Of a DNA stretch of 64,000 nt, positions 46,527 to 57,119 are shown one piece after another (the first letter of the stretch is position 1; each line of letters opens with the position of its first letter). The position numbers and the translations under genes are program-made. The notes under the pieces were generated by a model that was given only the letters and a program-made list of their open reading frames with translations, did not search any database and was not told where the DNA came from. The DNA is from Eupeodes corollae (lineage: Eukaryota > Arthropoda > Insecta > Diptera > Syrphidae), in contig NC_079147.1 in the NCBI RefSeq assembly GCF_945859685.1, positions 59,302,946 to 59,366,945 of the forward strand, written 5' to 3'.

Positions 46527-46637
46527 TTTTTTTTTTTAAACTAGCTGAAAGCCTGGTGGCTATGGCTTTATAATAATTAAGTTAATATGTAATTTATTAT
46601 ATGTTAATTAATAATAAAATAAAAAAAAAAAAAAAAA
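46527..46637 (+). other. I-clade LINE 3' UTR and poly(A) tail
   Basis: About 90 bases follow the TAA, including agctgaaagcctggtggcta and tggctttataataa, then aataataaaataaa and an A run at 46620-46638. The A shared with the target duplication makes the boundary uncertain by one base. Confidence 0.8.
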
Positions 46638-46649
46638 ATCTTAAAGATT
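46638..46649. repeat. Target-site duplication, right copy, of the I-clade LINE
   Basis: ATCTTAAAGATT is identical to 41145-41156. The inner ATCTT-A-AAGAT is a perfect palindrome except for its central base. Confidence 0.9.
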
Positions 46650-48030
46650 AAGTACGTGCGACCCGGAGTCATGACTATTTATTTTTGTACGTACTGTCGT
46701 ATAACATGCCTATAGTTTATATGGATGTTAGATGTGTATAAAAACAAACGTCCAGATCAAAATCGAACTATCCAATCTAAATTAGAAATATGAAGTTGTC
46801 ATTCTACAGAGTGTTGCCTTTCCACACTCACGAAATACCCTTGAATATAACCCCTTACTTTTATGCTTTTGCCTCCCTATCAGCCCTTTTTGATATTCTG
46901 TAGCTTTCTTCATTCTCTGTCGATTGATGTTACTCCTGCTGATGATGATGATGATATCCTTCCACGGCTGCCACTCAGAAGCCAAAGAGATGCTTCTGCA
47001 GGATTTTCTATAGGTATACACCTATGTATACGAACAGTAGTGGAAGTCCTGTTCTGACCAGTGAAGCAGTAGCAGTCGGTGTATGTTTGCAATAAATCTT
47101 CAATTTTCCCAATTGATAGGTAAACTTTTGAATTAGATTATTGCTTTTTACTTTTGCGTCAAGAAAACTTGAGAAAAGTAATTCCTTTTTTTGTTCATAT
47201 CCTTCTTCATCTTCTTCATCTTCTTCGTATTTTTTTGTTTCTTCTGTTTTTGATTGTTTGTTCTTTTGTTTACAAATAGATTTATCAGTTTGGGTAGGTT
47301 TTTGAATCTCAAATACTAACAATGTTGGGTTGAGATGCTCAAACAACACAACAGAGTCGAACTTAAGAAATTGAATTCTAATATTAGTTCCTTATTATTT
47401 ATTTTCTTAAATCCTAAACGAAGTGAGCCACTGCACTGATATATTTTAATAAATTGAAAGCTTGTTGTTTTCAATATTATTGTTTTGAGTAATGTACTTA
47501 TGTGGGGTATTGTACCGAATAAGTTGGAAAACAAAACTTCATTATTTTAAATTCAGCGATGTGTCGTGAATCCTAATTTACGTTCCTGTTTCGTATGAGA
47601 AATGTTTTGATATGAATTTCAGTTTCTTCAATTTCTTGAAATTCTATTAAAAAAAAGTCACTTAAAGAAAAACCTTAAAATATGGAAATTATACATTTAT
47701 TTCCTATTTACATAGCTTAATATATTTTGGGAATTTACCAACAACAAAATTTCAAACATTTCATTGAAATTGAAATTGATTTTAATATTAATAAAATTCA
47801 TGAATTATTTATCTCTTGTTTATGTTTTAGTGTAAAGATTTGTATGTCCATTCATACAGTTTGAAATTGTGTTTTTTTTTATTTAAACATTTGTATGTCC
47901 AATATAAATCAGTTTTGGTTGTTCGGATTGAACAAAAATGAAGATATGAGTATGTTTAATAGAAAGAGACTTCCAGGTTTTGTTTGATTCTTTTGAAGAT
48001 ATAAAACTCTAAACAAGTTGATGCACTGTC
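46650..48030. other. Noncoding flank, no gene seen
   Basis: Contains atgatgatgatgatatcc near 46940 and cttcttcatcttcttcatc near 47205 as simple triplet stretches. Open frames are short and low in complexity. Confidence 0.5.
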
Positions 48031-48034
48031 CTGT

Positions 48035-49600
48035 ATTTTCTGCGTGTTTTATAGATGGTGATTTTAGATGCCCGAGAGAGGACTTTACTACTCAATTGCC
48101 TTCTAAGTCCAAAGAAGCAGCGGTGGCTAGGTAGACAAAATCCTTAACGTTGACGTTTTGTTCAAGACGTCGTTGTTCAATGTCCTTTTTTGATGGCAGC
48201 ACATACTTGGTCTTGCCTTAATTGACAACTAATCCCATCTTCTTCGCTTTCCTTGTAATGATCAAAAACGCTCCACTGACATCACGCTTTGATCTTCCAA
48301 TTATGTCAATATCATCTGCGTATCCAAGTAATTGGATGGACCTTTGGAAGATTGTGCCTCTGGAACAATATTGAAAAAGTCGCATGACAGTGTATCGCCT
48401 TGATAGAGAAGCGTGCATTCTCCATCGTCGTTCGGAACAAACGGAGAAGCTTGACAGGGATGCCAAAACTAGACATTGCTCTGTAGAGCTCTTCCTTATC
48501 AATGCTGTTATACGCGGCCTTAAAATCGATAAAGAGATAGTGGGTAGTGATTTAAAGCTCCTGGGTTTTTTCCAAGATCTGCCTTAGGTAGAATATTTGG
48601 TCGAAAGTGGACTTTCCTGGTCTGAAGACACACTGATACGGACCTATCAGGTTGTTGACGAGCGGTTTCAGACGTTCACATAATACGACAGCAAGGGTCA
48701 ATGTTCAGGATACTGATGCCTCTGTAATTCCGATTATTTCCTATTGGGCAAACTATGCTGAGATTCCACTCATCGGACATGCTTTTTTCCGATCATATTT
48801 TGCAGATGTGTTGATATCTGCTCCTTACCAAGTCATCGCCTGCTGATTTGAATTATTCGTCATAAATGCCGTCAGCTCTAGCGGCTTTGTTGGATATCAG
48901 TTTCATAAAGCTATCTTCACTTCGTCGAGGTCGAGTAGGCGCAATTGTTGTTCTGCGTAGGGTAGGTTGAGTGGTTCTATCTCATTTACATCAGAATTGA
49001 ATTCGTCATGATACGGAGAAGTGGTTTTCCATATTCTCAGCATAGAGTGCGGTTCTACAACGATGTTCCCCTGATCGTCTTTACAGGCTTCGGTTCGTGG
49101 CTGGTACCCTTAGGAGGTTTTTTTTTACCTTTTGTTAAAATTTACGCACCTCATTCCTGTTGTGACATACCTATATATCTTCGATCGCGAGCTTCTTATG
49201 CTCTTTTTTTTTAAAGTAAGTGTTTCACTTTACTCTTCTGCTCGTAGAGCCCACGAGCAGCTCTGGTCCTTCTGTGCAGCGCCGTGTTATATGCCTGTTG
49301 TTTCGCTGCGTGAGTTTGCCGGCATTCGTCGTCAAACCAGAGGTTTTGCTGTTGTGGCCGTGTAAAACCTAGCAGTTCAGAGGCGGTATCTCTGATAGTT
49401 GCAAGGCATTGGACTCCTTAAGAGGTTAATCGACCTAGATCGGAAAAGGACATGGCAGTCTCTTGCGATTGTAGCCGTCTTCTCACTTCTCACAGTACTT
49501 CCTTGCTTTATCTTGGATCGTAATATTCGTAGCCGTAGTGGTCGTAGTCAATGTTGTCCCTGGAAAATATTTTGTGAGGCTGCTTCAAGCACATAAGTAT
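48035..49600 (-). pseudogene. RTE-like LINE fragment (linker, RT and post-palm), heavily frameshifted
   Basis: Minus strand. A degraded linker lies near 49350-49250 and a block equivalent to LDEVKIAL near 48930-48900. CGLRPGKST-like sequence around 48620-48600 is followed by RQILEKT-like sequence. A 95-codon frame (48502-48218) has SRGTIFQRSIQLLGYADDID, followed by IIGRSKRDVSGAFL and KKMGLVVN, and so carries an intact YADD box. Then GKTKYVLPSKKDIEQRR, VKDFVYLATAASLDLEGN and SRASKITIYKT near 48040. The endonuclease is missing. It belongs to the same family as 23150-25943 but is more decayed. Confidence 0.7.
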
Positions 49601-50055
49601 TAAAAAACCTGAGTACTTGAACGGCAATTGCTGTAGATATTTTCTTCATAAGCAAAAATTAAAAACCTGGACCGTTGATTTGAGATAGAACTCTTCTATT
49701 GGAAGCTTTGTGAATTCCTTGCAATTCATATGAAAAAAGTTGTGGGTCCAATGCACTAATTTTGATAAAGTGCCGTTCGAAAAATGTTTGTCAAACTTTT
49801 TGTTTCGATATTTTTCGAATTTTGTCAAGTGTGATGAAAAAACAACATATTTTTTTATGAGGTTTTGTTTTATTATGCGATTTGAATCGTTTTATGATAC
49901 AATAAGTATTTTTAGATTTGTCTAAAATGGTCACGGAAACAAAAAGTTATTATACCGAAAAATCAGATATTTTAAGTACCTGCGTGATTTTAAAGGATTA
50001 AGTTGGTGAAGTTTTTTTGTATTGCTTCTCAGAAACATGTTGTATCTAATTAGTA
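49601..50055. other. Short AT-rich interval, no gene seen
   Basis: Two opposed short frames (49646-49828 and 49740-49925) overlap in AT-rich DNA and show no known motif. Confidence 0.5.
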
Positions 50056-50059
50056 CTTT

Positions 50060-50867
50060 GTTAGACCTCCTATTGCGTTTATTACGGGTGCACATATGTA
50101 AGTGAGACATTAAATAAGATAGGTTTTTAAATGTGGATGCAGATATCGTGTTTAAGGTCCGGGTAAGTAGTTTTTTTAATTAATCAACTAACGCTGGGCG
50201 CTTTTTTGCAACCTCTTTCTTCGAAGTACTTTTAAAACTTAAATAAAAAACAAAAAATAAAAGCATATTTTTCAGTCATAAAAGTTTTATCTTTTTTTAA
50301 AGCTTAATATTAAGCAAGCATGGTACAAATTTAAACAAGTTCATACTTTCAACTTTGGCTGTATGACAATTAACATTGTCCTGTTGAAATATTAAACTAA
50401 AAGTGCCCCCAAAAAGCATTACTATCATGGGCTTCAATATGTTTTCCAGGAATCGAAGTTAAATTTTTGCATTGACTTTGGATTCTAGAAAGCTCATTCT
50501 ACTTTTTCATGCTTCAAACCATGCTTTCCAAACCATCACATCTTAAATTTTGGGAAGCATCCGCAAAATGCAATCAGAACTTAGTGTTTCTTTCGGTTCT
50601 CTTCGCGAAAGCATCCTCCTCTCTTCAACATGGAGCTTGCATTTTGATTTGTTTGAAAAGATAACATCGTTCCACATGTCTTAAGTAAAATGTAGCTGCT
50701 CCTAAGCCCAGTGAAATTGTTTTTTTTACTTGGTTTTGAAAATCTTGGCTTGGGTACTCTAAGTCCAGCTTTCACGAGCCTTTTTCTCACCGAACTTGAC
50801 GAAAATTCTTCATCTGTAGCTCGGCACGGATCGTTTTTAAGGTTAACTGAAGTCCTGAATTGATGCT
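50060..50867 (-). pseudogene. Tc1-like transposase, C-terminal two thirds
   Basis: A minus-strand frame (about 50867-50581) reads SVNLKNDPCRATDEEFSSSS, then VRKRLVKAGLRVPKPR, the end of the Tc1 DNA-binding region. KTCGTMLSFQTNQNASS follows, where DW...VIFSDESKF is expected, and REENRKKH. Further stretches near 50545-50440 (MWFGKHGLK-like and NPKSMQKFNFDSWK) continue the catalytic core. Stops and lost acidic residues make it inactive. Its N-terminal part lies beyond the SINE at 50881-51162, so a SINE split the gene. Confidence 0.6.
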
Positions 50868-50880
50868 GACGACTGTAAAA
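50868..50880. repeat. SINE target-site duplication, left copy
   Basis: GACGACTGTAAAA here and GATGACTGTATAA at 51163-51175 match at 11 of 13 positions and bracket the SINE. Confidence 0.7.
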
Positions 50881-51162
50881 TAAAAATAAAATTAAATTAG
50901 GTTGCAAATCAGTCCGTTTAGAACCAGGGCCTAGTGACTTACAACTCTCAAGTACAGACCTGCAGTTTATAATCCGAATCCGAACGGCTCATTTGAGAAA
51001 ACACTTTTTAATGACAAGAATTATTCTTGGAGAATTTGTTAATTCCTCGCAAGAGGCAGTACCCTTGAATAAAACTTTAGGTGGCACAGGCAGGGACCGA
51101 ACCCAAGACCTCTCACATGACAGTTCAACGCACTAACCACCATGCCACGGGTACTATGTGCA
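50881..51162 (-). repeat. tRNA-derived SINE, full-length copy
   Basis: This is the best complete copy. On the minus strand the head reads acccgtggcatggtggttag, containing an A-box match (TGGCATGGTGG). The B box is GGGTTCGGTCCC, then ctgcctgtgccacc. The body and the tail (ggccctggttctaaacgg) follow, then an A/T-rich end. It sits inside a Tc1-like gene and is bracketed by an 11/13-matching duplication. Length is about 280 bases. Transcription by RNA polymerase III would start just upstream of the A box. Confidence 0.8.
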
Positions 51163-51175
51163 GATGACTGTATAA

Positions 51176-51345
51176 CACAAAAAAAAAACTATCTTCAACT
51201 GGGGTCGTCTTTTTTGCTTACCCTGTGTCAAGAAGATAGTAGCCCCGGTCTCACAATATTTTTTCAAATGCCACTCCACAGTTTGATGAGCATTATTTAG
51301 TCTCTTAGTAATTTAAAGTGCTGCCAAATTGAGACGTGCGAGACA
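51176..51345 (-). pseudogene. Tc1-like transposase, N-terminal part
   Basis: Minus-strand reading includes YCETGATIFLTQGKQKRRPQ, which resembles the linker after the first helix-turn-helix of Tc1-type proteins (YxETGSxxxxxxxGRP). It lies directly on the far side of the SINE from the rest of the transposase at 50060-50867. Identification rests on this one segment and its position. Confidence 0.4.
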
Positions 51346-54300
51346 CAAAATATTGGCTCTATATTCCGAACTGCTTTTTCCCATTCACCTTAGGAAGCTC
51401 TTAAGGAAGACGTCAATTCCTACAATTTCTGTTCTCAATAAACATCGTTTCCGCGAGAGATAACTATTTCCGGAAATCATTCATGAAAACTGAACAGTGC
51501 ACTTTAAATGTTGTATAGCACGAAACGAAGACCATTGATTGTGCAACATGATTCTGAAATTCAAAGTCCAACACAATCCCACATAAAATGCTGTTGTCGA
51601 AGATGGTCTGTTTGATGGATCCACTTTGATTCAAAATTGGACACAATGAAGGACAATTTGTTGGGTTATCTAAAAAGTAGCTTGTTGAAGAACTCGCATG
51701 TATTCAAAAAAGTGTTTCCTATAGCTGAGTATCGAAACCCCTTTTTTTCGAACACTCGTCCGTAATTGTCAATTGCGTTCTCTCTCTGTTTTTGTCCAAA
51801 TTAAGAACCAACTCATGAATCCAAGTTGTGAAACGCTAAAGTTTTAATTTTGTATTTTTCTATCAAGGTCAAAAACGACATTTCCTTAAGAAATATTCTG
51901 CTTTATTGACGTACAGGTTATAGGCAACGTATTATTAACTCAACCGTTTGCATCGACTTAAAAATATTCACCAACTTAGAAACTGTCTTCTCGGAGTGAC
52001 AACAGGCGAATGTTAAACAGGCGTAGAGTGTTAAAGGTCATTCAAACGGAAGGCCAGAAATACTTCATTAATTACCTATTTAAGTGCAGAAATCCCTATT
52101 CACAATTGAAACACCTCATTATCTTTCCTAAATCCACTTCAAACTTCAATTAGCAAATATTTCACTTCCTTTGAAAAACTTAAAAAATGAAACACATAGT
52201 CAGACAGACATTCTATAACAACTCTTTCTATATATAAAACAAAACTACCCTAAAAACATGAATGTCTGCATTCCTCAGGCCAACCGACATCGCCCGACAA
52301 CTTCGACGACGATGACGACGCAGCAAACGGACTCGTTAGCGTCATCTTACAATTAATTAGACGTTAGACATTCTCATCTCGCAACTGGTGTGTCTGCTGA
52401 TGCTGCTGCTGCTTCAAATGCTGTTAGATGGCAATATTATAGTCTACGATGATTTTGTGATACACACATGACTGGACTATTTTCCCACGGAGTTTTAAGT
52501 CCTGATGCATTTTGCAACGTCATTGCATCAAATTCTTGTATTTACCATATACACAAACATCGCTCTAAGTATATCAGACTCAGACGGTCGCCTTAGATAC
52601 TATCGCGCCGTAGGCGGGTCATACATCTCACACTCGACTTCGTATCCAAAAGGACTGATTAAGAGGAGATATGCAATTTCATTCATTATTCGTACAAACA
52701 AAATAAGAAAACCGAAAAACATTAAACCAAAACCACCTCACCTAGACCAAGACCAAGATATTCAAGATTCAAGACCATGGAAAATCCGTCAGTCTTCGTG
52801 TCTCGGATATACCCAACTTTATGCGGTAGAACCACACATCACAATTCACAGCAACATACCTAACCTAGGTGCAGGTAGGTATGAGTATATATAGCAATAC
52901 GTAAAGCCCCCCCTTGGTCTTGATATATTCTTAGCTAAACTATCTAGAAGACTGGATTTTGCATAATATTCATGAACAAATGTATCTTTTGTAAAGAAAA
53001 GACGCTAGCCGGGCTGCTTTAGCTGCTGTAAAGTTGATGCAAGGAAAAAAAGGTTCATTCGCAGAGTTCGAGGCAATATCGCGTCAGAAGAATTGCAATG
53101 TGGTTTAACTGGTTTATAGCATCATTTCTTGAATCTTGTTGTTATTGTACTTGTTGTTGGCATCATCACTATCGTAGTCGTCTTCGTTTTCGTCTTAGTC
53201 TCGTCGTCGTTGTCGTTGTTGTTGCTGATGTTGCTCCTGATGACCCTACAACTCTGCATGCCAATAATGTAAACTGGTTGCATACCATAAAACTTGGTCT
53301 ACAAAAAGTAGTTGGCGTATCTACTATGCGAACGAGAAAACTGCAATTTTGCCAAAGCGGTCGTGAGAATAACTACACAATGTCATATTTTCTTATATCT
53401 CTTCAACAGAATTACGAAACTAACTCTGAACTCTCTTAAAACCAGGATTCTAAAAAAAAAAACAGACAAAATAAAGAGAACAGTATAAGAGTCCAGTTGC
53501 ATCTCTTATACGAAGAAAAGCTGGGGAAGTTTTGTTATGAAAATAGAACAGTTTCTTACGTCATTCACCCTCATTTTCTCACTAGTTGCTTGTTGCTCTA
53601 GTTGAAAATTGAAATATTTTCTTAGGTTAAGTAACAATTATCTCGAAATTCTCTTTATTTCTATTTCTCTTCTACGGAATTTCTCCCTTGATTCATTTTT
53701 GTATGAAATCAGAGGCCGTGACGAAAATCCTATGCGATGATATGCGATACTTTAACATCAACCTGTTACGTCGCAAAAACAAAACTTTTTACTGAGTATT
53801 TTTGTGTATGATTTATTTCTTATACTTATTGTGATACTAAAGGAAATCCATAGAAGAGACACTCATGATATCTCGAAAAAGGACGAAGTTTGTGGATGGC
53901 CCACATGAATAGCACAGCATAAGAAAGTATTTGAAGAAGTATAAGAAGACAAAACTACATAAAAAGGATTATTTTCCTGTAAAATTGTTGCTGCATTCAA
54001 CAAAGGAATGCAAGGATAATGCGATGATAATGGTGATGATTTTAAATAAATCAAAGAGAAACTAAATGACGTAACCACAAAAACAAAGAGATTTACTGGT
54101 ATTCCAAAATAAAAATATTTTTTTGATTGAATTTAGAAATATCAGCGTTTTTTTATTTAACAAAACTTAACATAACTTTTTGTAAACAAATTGAGGAAAC
54201 CTTTTTCTTTGATAATTGTGTTCAAAAGCTTAAAAATCTTAAGTCTATTTTTATAGTTTTTCAAAAAGCGGATTTTTCTTGAACATAAAAACAACTTGAG

Positions 54301-54480
54301 ATATTTTACCAAAATCAGAATTGCTTATAAATAAAAACAATAAAATAAATCGATACATAAGACGACTCATTTTCTGCTTATGCTTTTTTACCTTTTGCAA
54401 AAGATTTTTGATTTAATTTTTTAATATTTTTGAAAATATTAAAAATTTAGCTTTTACCCGCGTAAGATAGTTTTTTTTTT
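51346..54480. other. Noncoding stretch, no convincing gene
   Basis: A 129-codon frame begins with ATG at 52505 (MHFATSLHQILVFTIYT) and has a signal-peptide-like start. The rest lacks any known motif, and its surroundings show no sign of a gene, so I do not call it. Triplet runs such as cttcgacgacgatgacgacg near 52301 and cgtcgtcgttgtcgttgttg near 53203 are present. Confidence 0.45.
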
Positions 54481-54780
54481 TTGGATTAAAAATAAATTAA
54501 ATTGGGTGGCGCAACAGTCCGTTGTGAACCAGGGCCTAGTGACTTACAACTCTCAACCATTCCTGTGTGCGAATACTGTTGTCAGGAATGGAAGGGACCT
54601 ACAATTTAAGGCCAAATCCGAACGGCTAATTTGAGAAAGCACTTTTTCATGACAAGATTTACTCTTGAAGGATTTGTCAATTCCTCGCAAGAGGCAGTAC
54701 CCGTGCAAATTAATTTTTTTAAATAAAGGTGGCACAGGCAGGGATTGAACCCAAGACCCCTTGCATGACAGTCCAACACA

Positions 54781-56338
54781 ATTTTTTTTTTTTATAATTC
54801 ATTTTTATTTATTCAATCTTAAACCTATCTTAAAGCTAGACAAAAATTCATAAAACTAGCCTAATTATCCATAACTTACAACTAACTTAATGGTCCCATA
54901 CGGACACTCTAAGTTAAACTATGACACTAACTACTAATACCTTTCGGCCCTAAGATATATTTTACTTCAATTTAAATTTTATTTATTTTGTATTTATTAG
55001 AAAATTATGAGAAAAAACTAATATCAAGGTTCTTTTTTATTTTTACTTTAAAACTACTTAAAATAAGGTCCTTAAAATAAAACTCAAAACTAATTTAAAC
55101 TACCTATTATACCTATAAACTACTTAAAACTAGAACAACCACAGCAGCAAATCTAACGTTTTTTGTTTTTATATTTCATTGTCTTTTTTTTTATTTTTTT
55201 TTTTTATTATTTTTTTTTTTTTTTATTTTTTTATATTCCATGTTTTTTTTTATTTTTTGTTTTTTTTTTTTTAATTTTAATTTTTTTTGTATTTTTTTTT
55301 GTGTGCCACCATGCCTATTCTACTTAAAACTAAACCCTAAAACTATAAAACAAGTATGTAAGCCGGCCAAGGCTTAAAACCCCATCCCGACTATCCCACT
55401 ATCAAGTGCCGATTGAAGCCACCAAAACTGGTTCTCCTGCTTCACCCTATCAGTTCGGTCCCGTTCGGACACCGCCCTACTGAACCGAAGGAGCTCTGCT
55501 CCGCCTTGTGCCATAACGTCCCGATTGTACAGGAGTCGCCTATCCACGGTTCTTCGTCTGACGTGGTAGATTAACGGAACTGCCAATCTATCCTGTATCA
55601 GACCGCATCTATCTAAAAAGAGGAATGCCTCTGGGGGAATGAAGCCGCTCAAGCGTGCACTCTCAAAATACTCGTCGTTCGGATAGAACGCCCCGAAAAT
55701 TAAATTGTTGGTCGAAGACATAGCTCTTGCAATGTGACCTCGAACGAGTTTTATCACGAAGTTGTCAATTCTATTGATTCGAGCCCCGTTGTATAGGACC
55801 TCGTTGGAATAGTAATGCACATAAGAAGATTCGGCTGTTCGATGTAAGTCGGTACAGCGTCGTAAACACTGCCGCTCAAACACCCGAAACTTCTCCATCT
55901 GGGAAGGGGCAACGTTGAACCACACAGGACAACCATACACGATCATTGGCCGTATGAGGGCCATGTAGCAAATTAATTTCACTCTGGGGTCAAGCCGACT
56001 GCTAAAAAACAGCCGTTTCGTCAGAGCGAAGGCTCCTCTGGCCCTGGTCAGAGCAGCATTTATATGTCTGTCGAAATATAAATACTGATCTAACCAGATA
56101 CCGAGGTACTTCACTACACTTTTGCTCGCTAATGGCTGCCCGTGAAGATCAACGATGACTATCTTGCGCCAATTCTTACACGTATCCCTCGTGGCCCTAG
56201 CCAACGGAGTCCGGAACAGAATTGTCTCTGACTTCTGGACATTTATTTTCAGTTTCCAGTCGTCGCAATATCGCTGAATCTTGTCGAAATCACGCTGCAA
56301 GAGAATTCTAATAACCTCAACCTTTCGGGCGGTTCTGT
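54781..56338 (-). mobile_element. 5'-truncated Jockey-like LINE inserted in the SINE
   Basis: Read on the minus strand it starts abruptly inside the RT, at YRTARK just after the catalytic box. It encodes the rest of the protein to a stop at about 55374, and has a 590-base 3' UTR ending in a poly(A) (T run at 54782-54793). The 3' UTR contains an unusual A-rich tract (T-rich on plus at about 55180-55300). 5' truncation is typical of LINE insertion. No clean target duplication is visible; the flanks caacaca and acgcta could be a degenerate one. Confidence 0.8.
55374..56338 (-). CDS. Jockey-like LINE RT thumb and C-terminus (partial, open frame)
   Basis: About 320 codons without a stop. The frame is already open at the 56338 junction (YRTARKVEVIRILLQRDFDK); the first ATG at 56300 is internal. 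Recognisable segments are WKLKINVQKSETILF, VKYLGIWLDQYLYFDRHIN, RPMIVYGCPVWFNVAP and FERQCLRRCTDLHRT, the thumb and connection of Jockey-type RTs. The C-terminus is FWWLQSALDSGIVGMGF. The endonuclease and catalytic palm were lost by 5' truncation, so no activity is possible. The uninterrupted frame suggests the insertion is fairly young. Confidence 0.8.
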
Positions 56339-56574
56339 ACGCTAACTAACCATCATGCCACGGGTTTGGATATTATAATGAAAAACCTGAGCTGTACTTT
56401 TTTGTATTTACGAGTATATTTGAATTGTGCCGAGATGGGATGAGGCCATACTAAGTGTGATTGTCATAGGTAAGGTTAGGTTAATACATTTTAAGAAGAA
56501 GATATGTTAATGCAATACGTTTTAATATATGACGTTTTTTTTGTTTTTTCTCCCTTGGCCACAACCTAAAGATT

Positions 56575-57085
56575 TTGTGGGTTTGAGACTAGTGAGCACG
56601 TGGAACTTGGTTGGAGCCACAGTTAAGCGAAGCCCGCGTTAATATACGTTTATGATAAGTTTAACATATTCGACAACTTATTTCCTAACGGTTGGAAATG
56701 CTTTGTTTTCCAATTTTATCCAAATATTATTCAAATCTTTGATAATTTAGGAGTGAAAGCGATCAGATTCCCCGGAAAGTATTTTTTTCCATTGGAATGC
56801 GTTGTTTTCCTGAGGTCTAAAGTAACTCATATCATTTCTTAAGTTTCAAACTATCTCCTTTATTTAAATCTTGTCAGTAGTTTAGGCGTAAAAGCAATCG
56901 GCCCACCTGAATTTTCCCATAGGAATGCCACGTTTTTCCGGGCTAAAAAGTAGCCTATGTCCTTTTTTGGGTATCAAGATATCTCCATTCTAAATTTCAT
57001 GCAAATTATTTAAGTAGTTAAGGAGTGATTGAGTAACATACAGACAGACAGAATTATTTTCGCATTTATAATATTATTATGGATT
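56575..57085 (+). repeat. Insect interspersed repeat resembling an RTE-type 3' end
   Basis: The final part reads gagtaacatacagacagaca, then gaattattttcgcatttata and atattattatgga, the characteristic ending of a repeat that I recall from many insect genomes. Upstream, a module of about 130 bases seems to occur three times in decay. Each has a 'ccaatggaat/cataggaatgc...tttcc' block, then an 'aagtagcctatgt' block and a 'tagtttaggcgtaaaagc' block. Examples are at about 56700-56765, 56790-56900 and 56920-57035. Clade assignment is from memory. Confidence 0.55.
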
Positions 57086-57119
57086 GCTTGTTTTTTTGTT
57101 TAGATGAACACCATATTTA

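Larger units (their letters stand above)
41157..46637 (+). mobile_element. Full-length I-clade-like non-LTR retrotransposon
   Basis: A 5.48-kb element with a perfect 12-bp target duplication on both sides (41145-41156 and 46638-46649). It starts cagtcatcggctgacattcg. It contains a gag-like ORF1 with three zinc knuckles, and a 1.3-k-codon ORF2 with endonuclease, RT and RNase H in that order, then a short 3' UTR and poly(A). RNase H downstream of RT excludes the Jockey clade and favours I, LOA or R1-type elements; I-clade is my best guess. ORF2 is uninterrupted and ORF1 has one frameshift. The undamaged duplication implies a recent insertion. Confidence 0.9.
54503..56365 (-). repeat. tRNA-derived SINE split by a LINE
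   Basis: The tail and body lie at 54503-54780: ggtggcgcaacagtccgttg, aaccagggcctagtgac, then gaatccgaac... in the family order, up to ggattgaacccaag (B box inverted) and cagtccaacac. The head resumes at about 56339 with ctaaccatcatgccacgggt. Together they make one SINE with about 1.56 kb inserted. Flanks ttggatta (54481) and ttggatatta (56366) are likely the SINE's own target duplication. Confidence 0.8.

Noticed and set aside
23198..48083. Apparent shared 3' breakpoint (cgagagaggac) of two RTE-like LINE copies at 23198 and 48073
   Set aside because: On translation both copies continue past this word with family-like sequence (SRGTWNTTFVFK; SRASKITIYKT), so it is a conserved coding word and not a common truncation point.
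51464..51646. 60-codon minus-strand frame beside the Tc1-like relic
   Set aside because: Not homologous to any transposase segment I know; probably chance.
52505..52894. 129-codon frame with ATG and a hydrophobic start
   Set aside because: Beyond the first 25 residues there is no recognisable domain, no homologous copy in the window and no gene structure around it. A chance frame is at least as likely.
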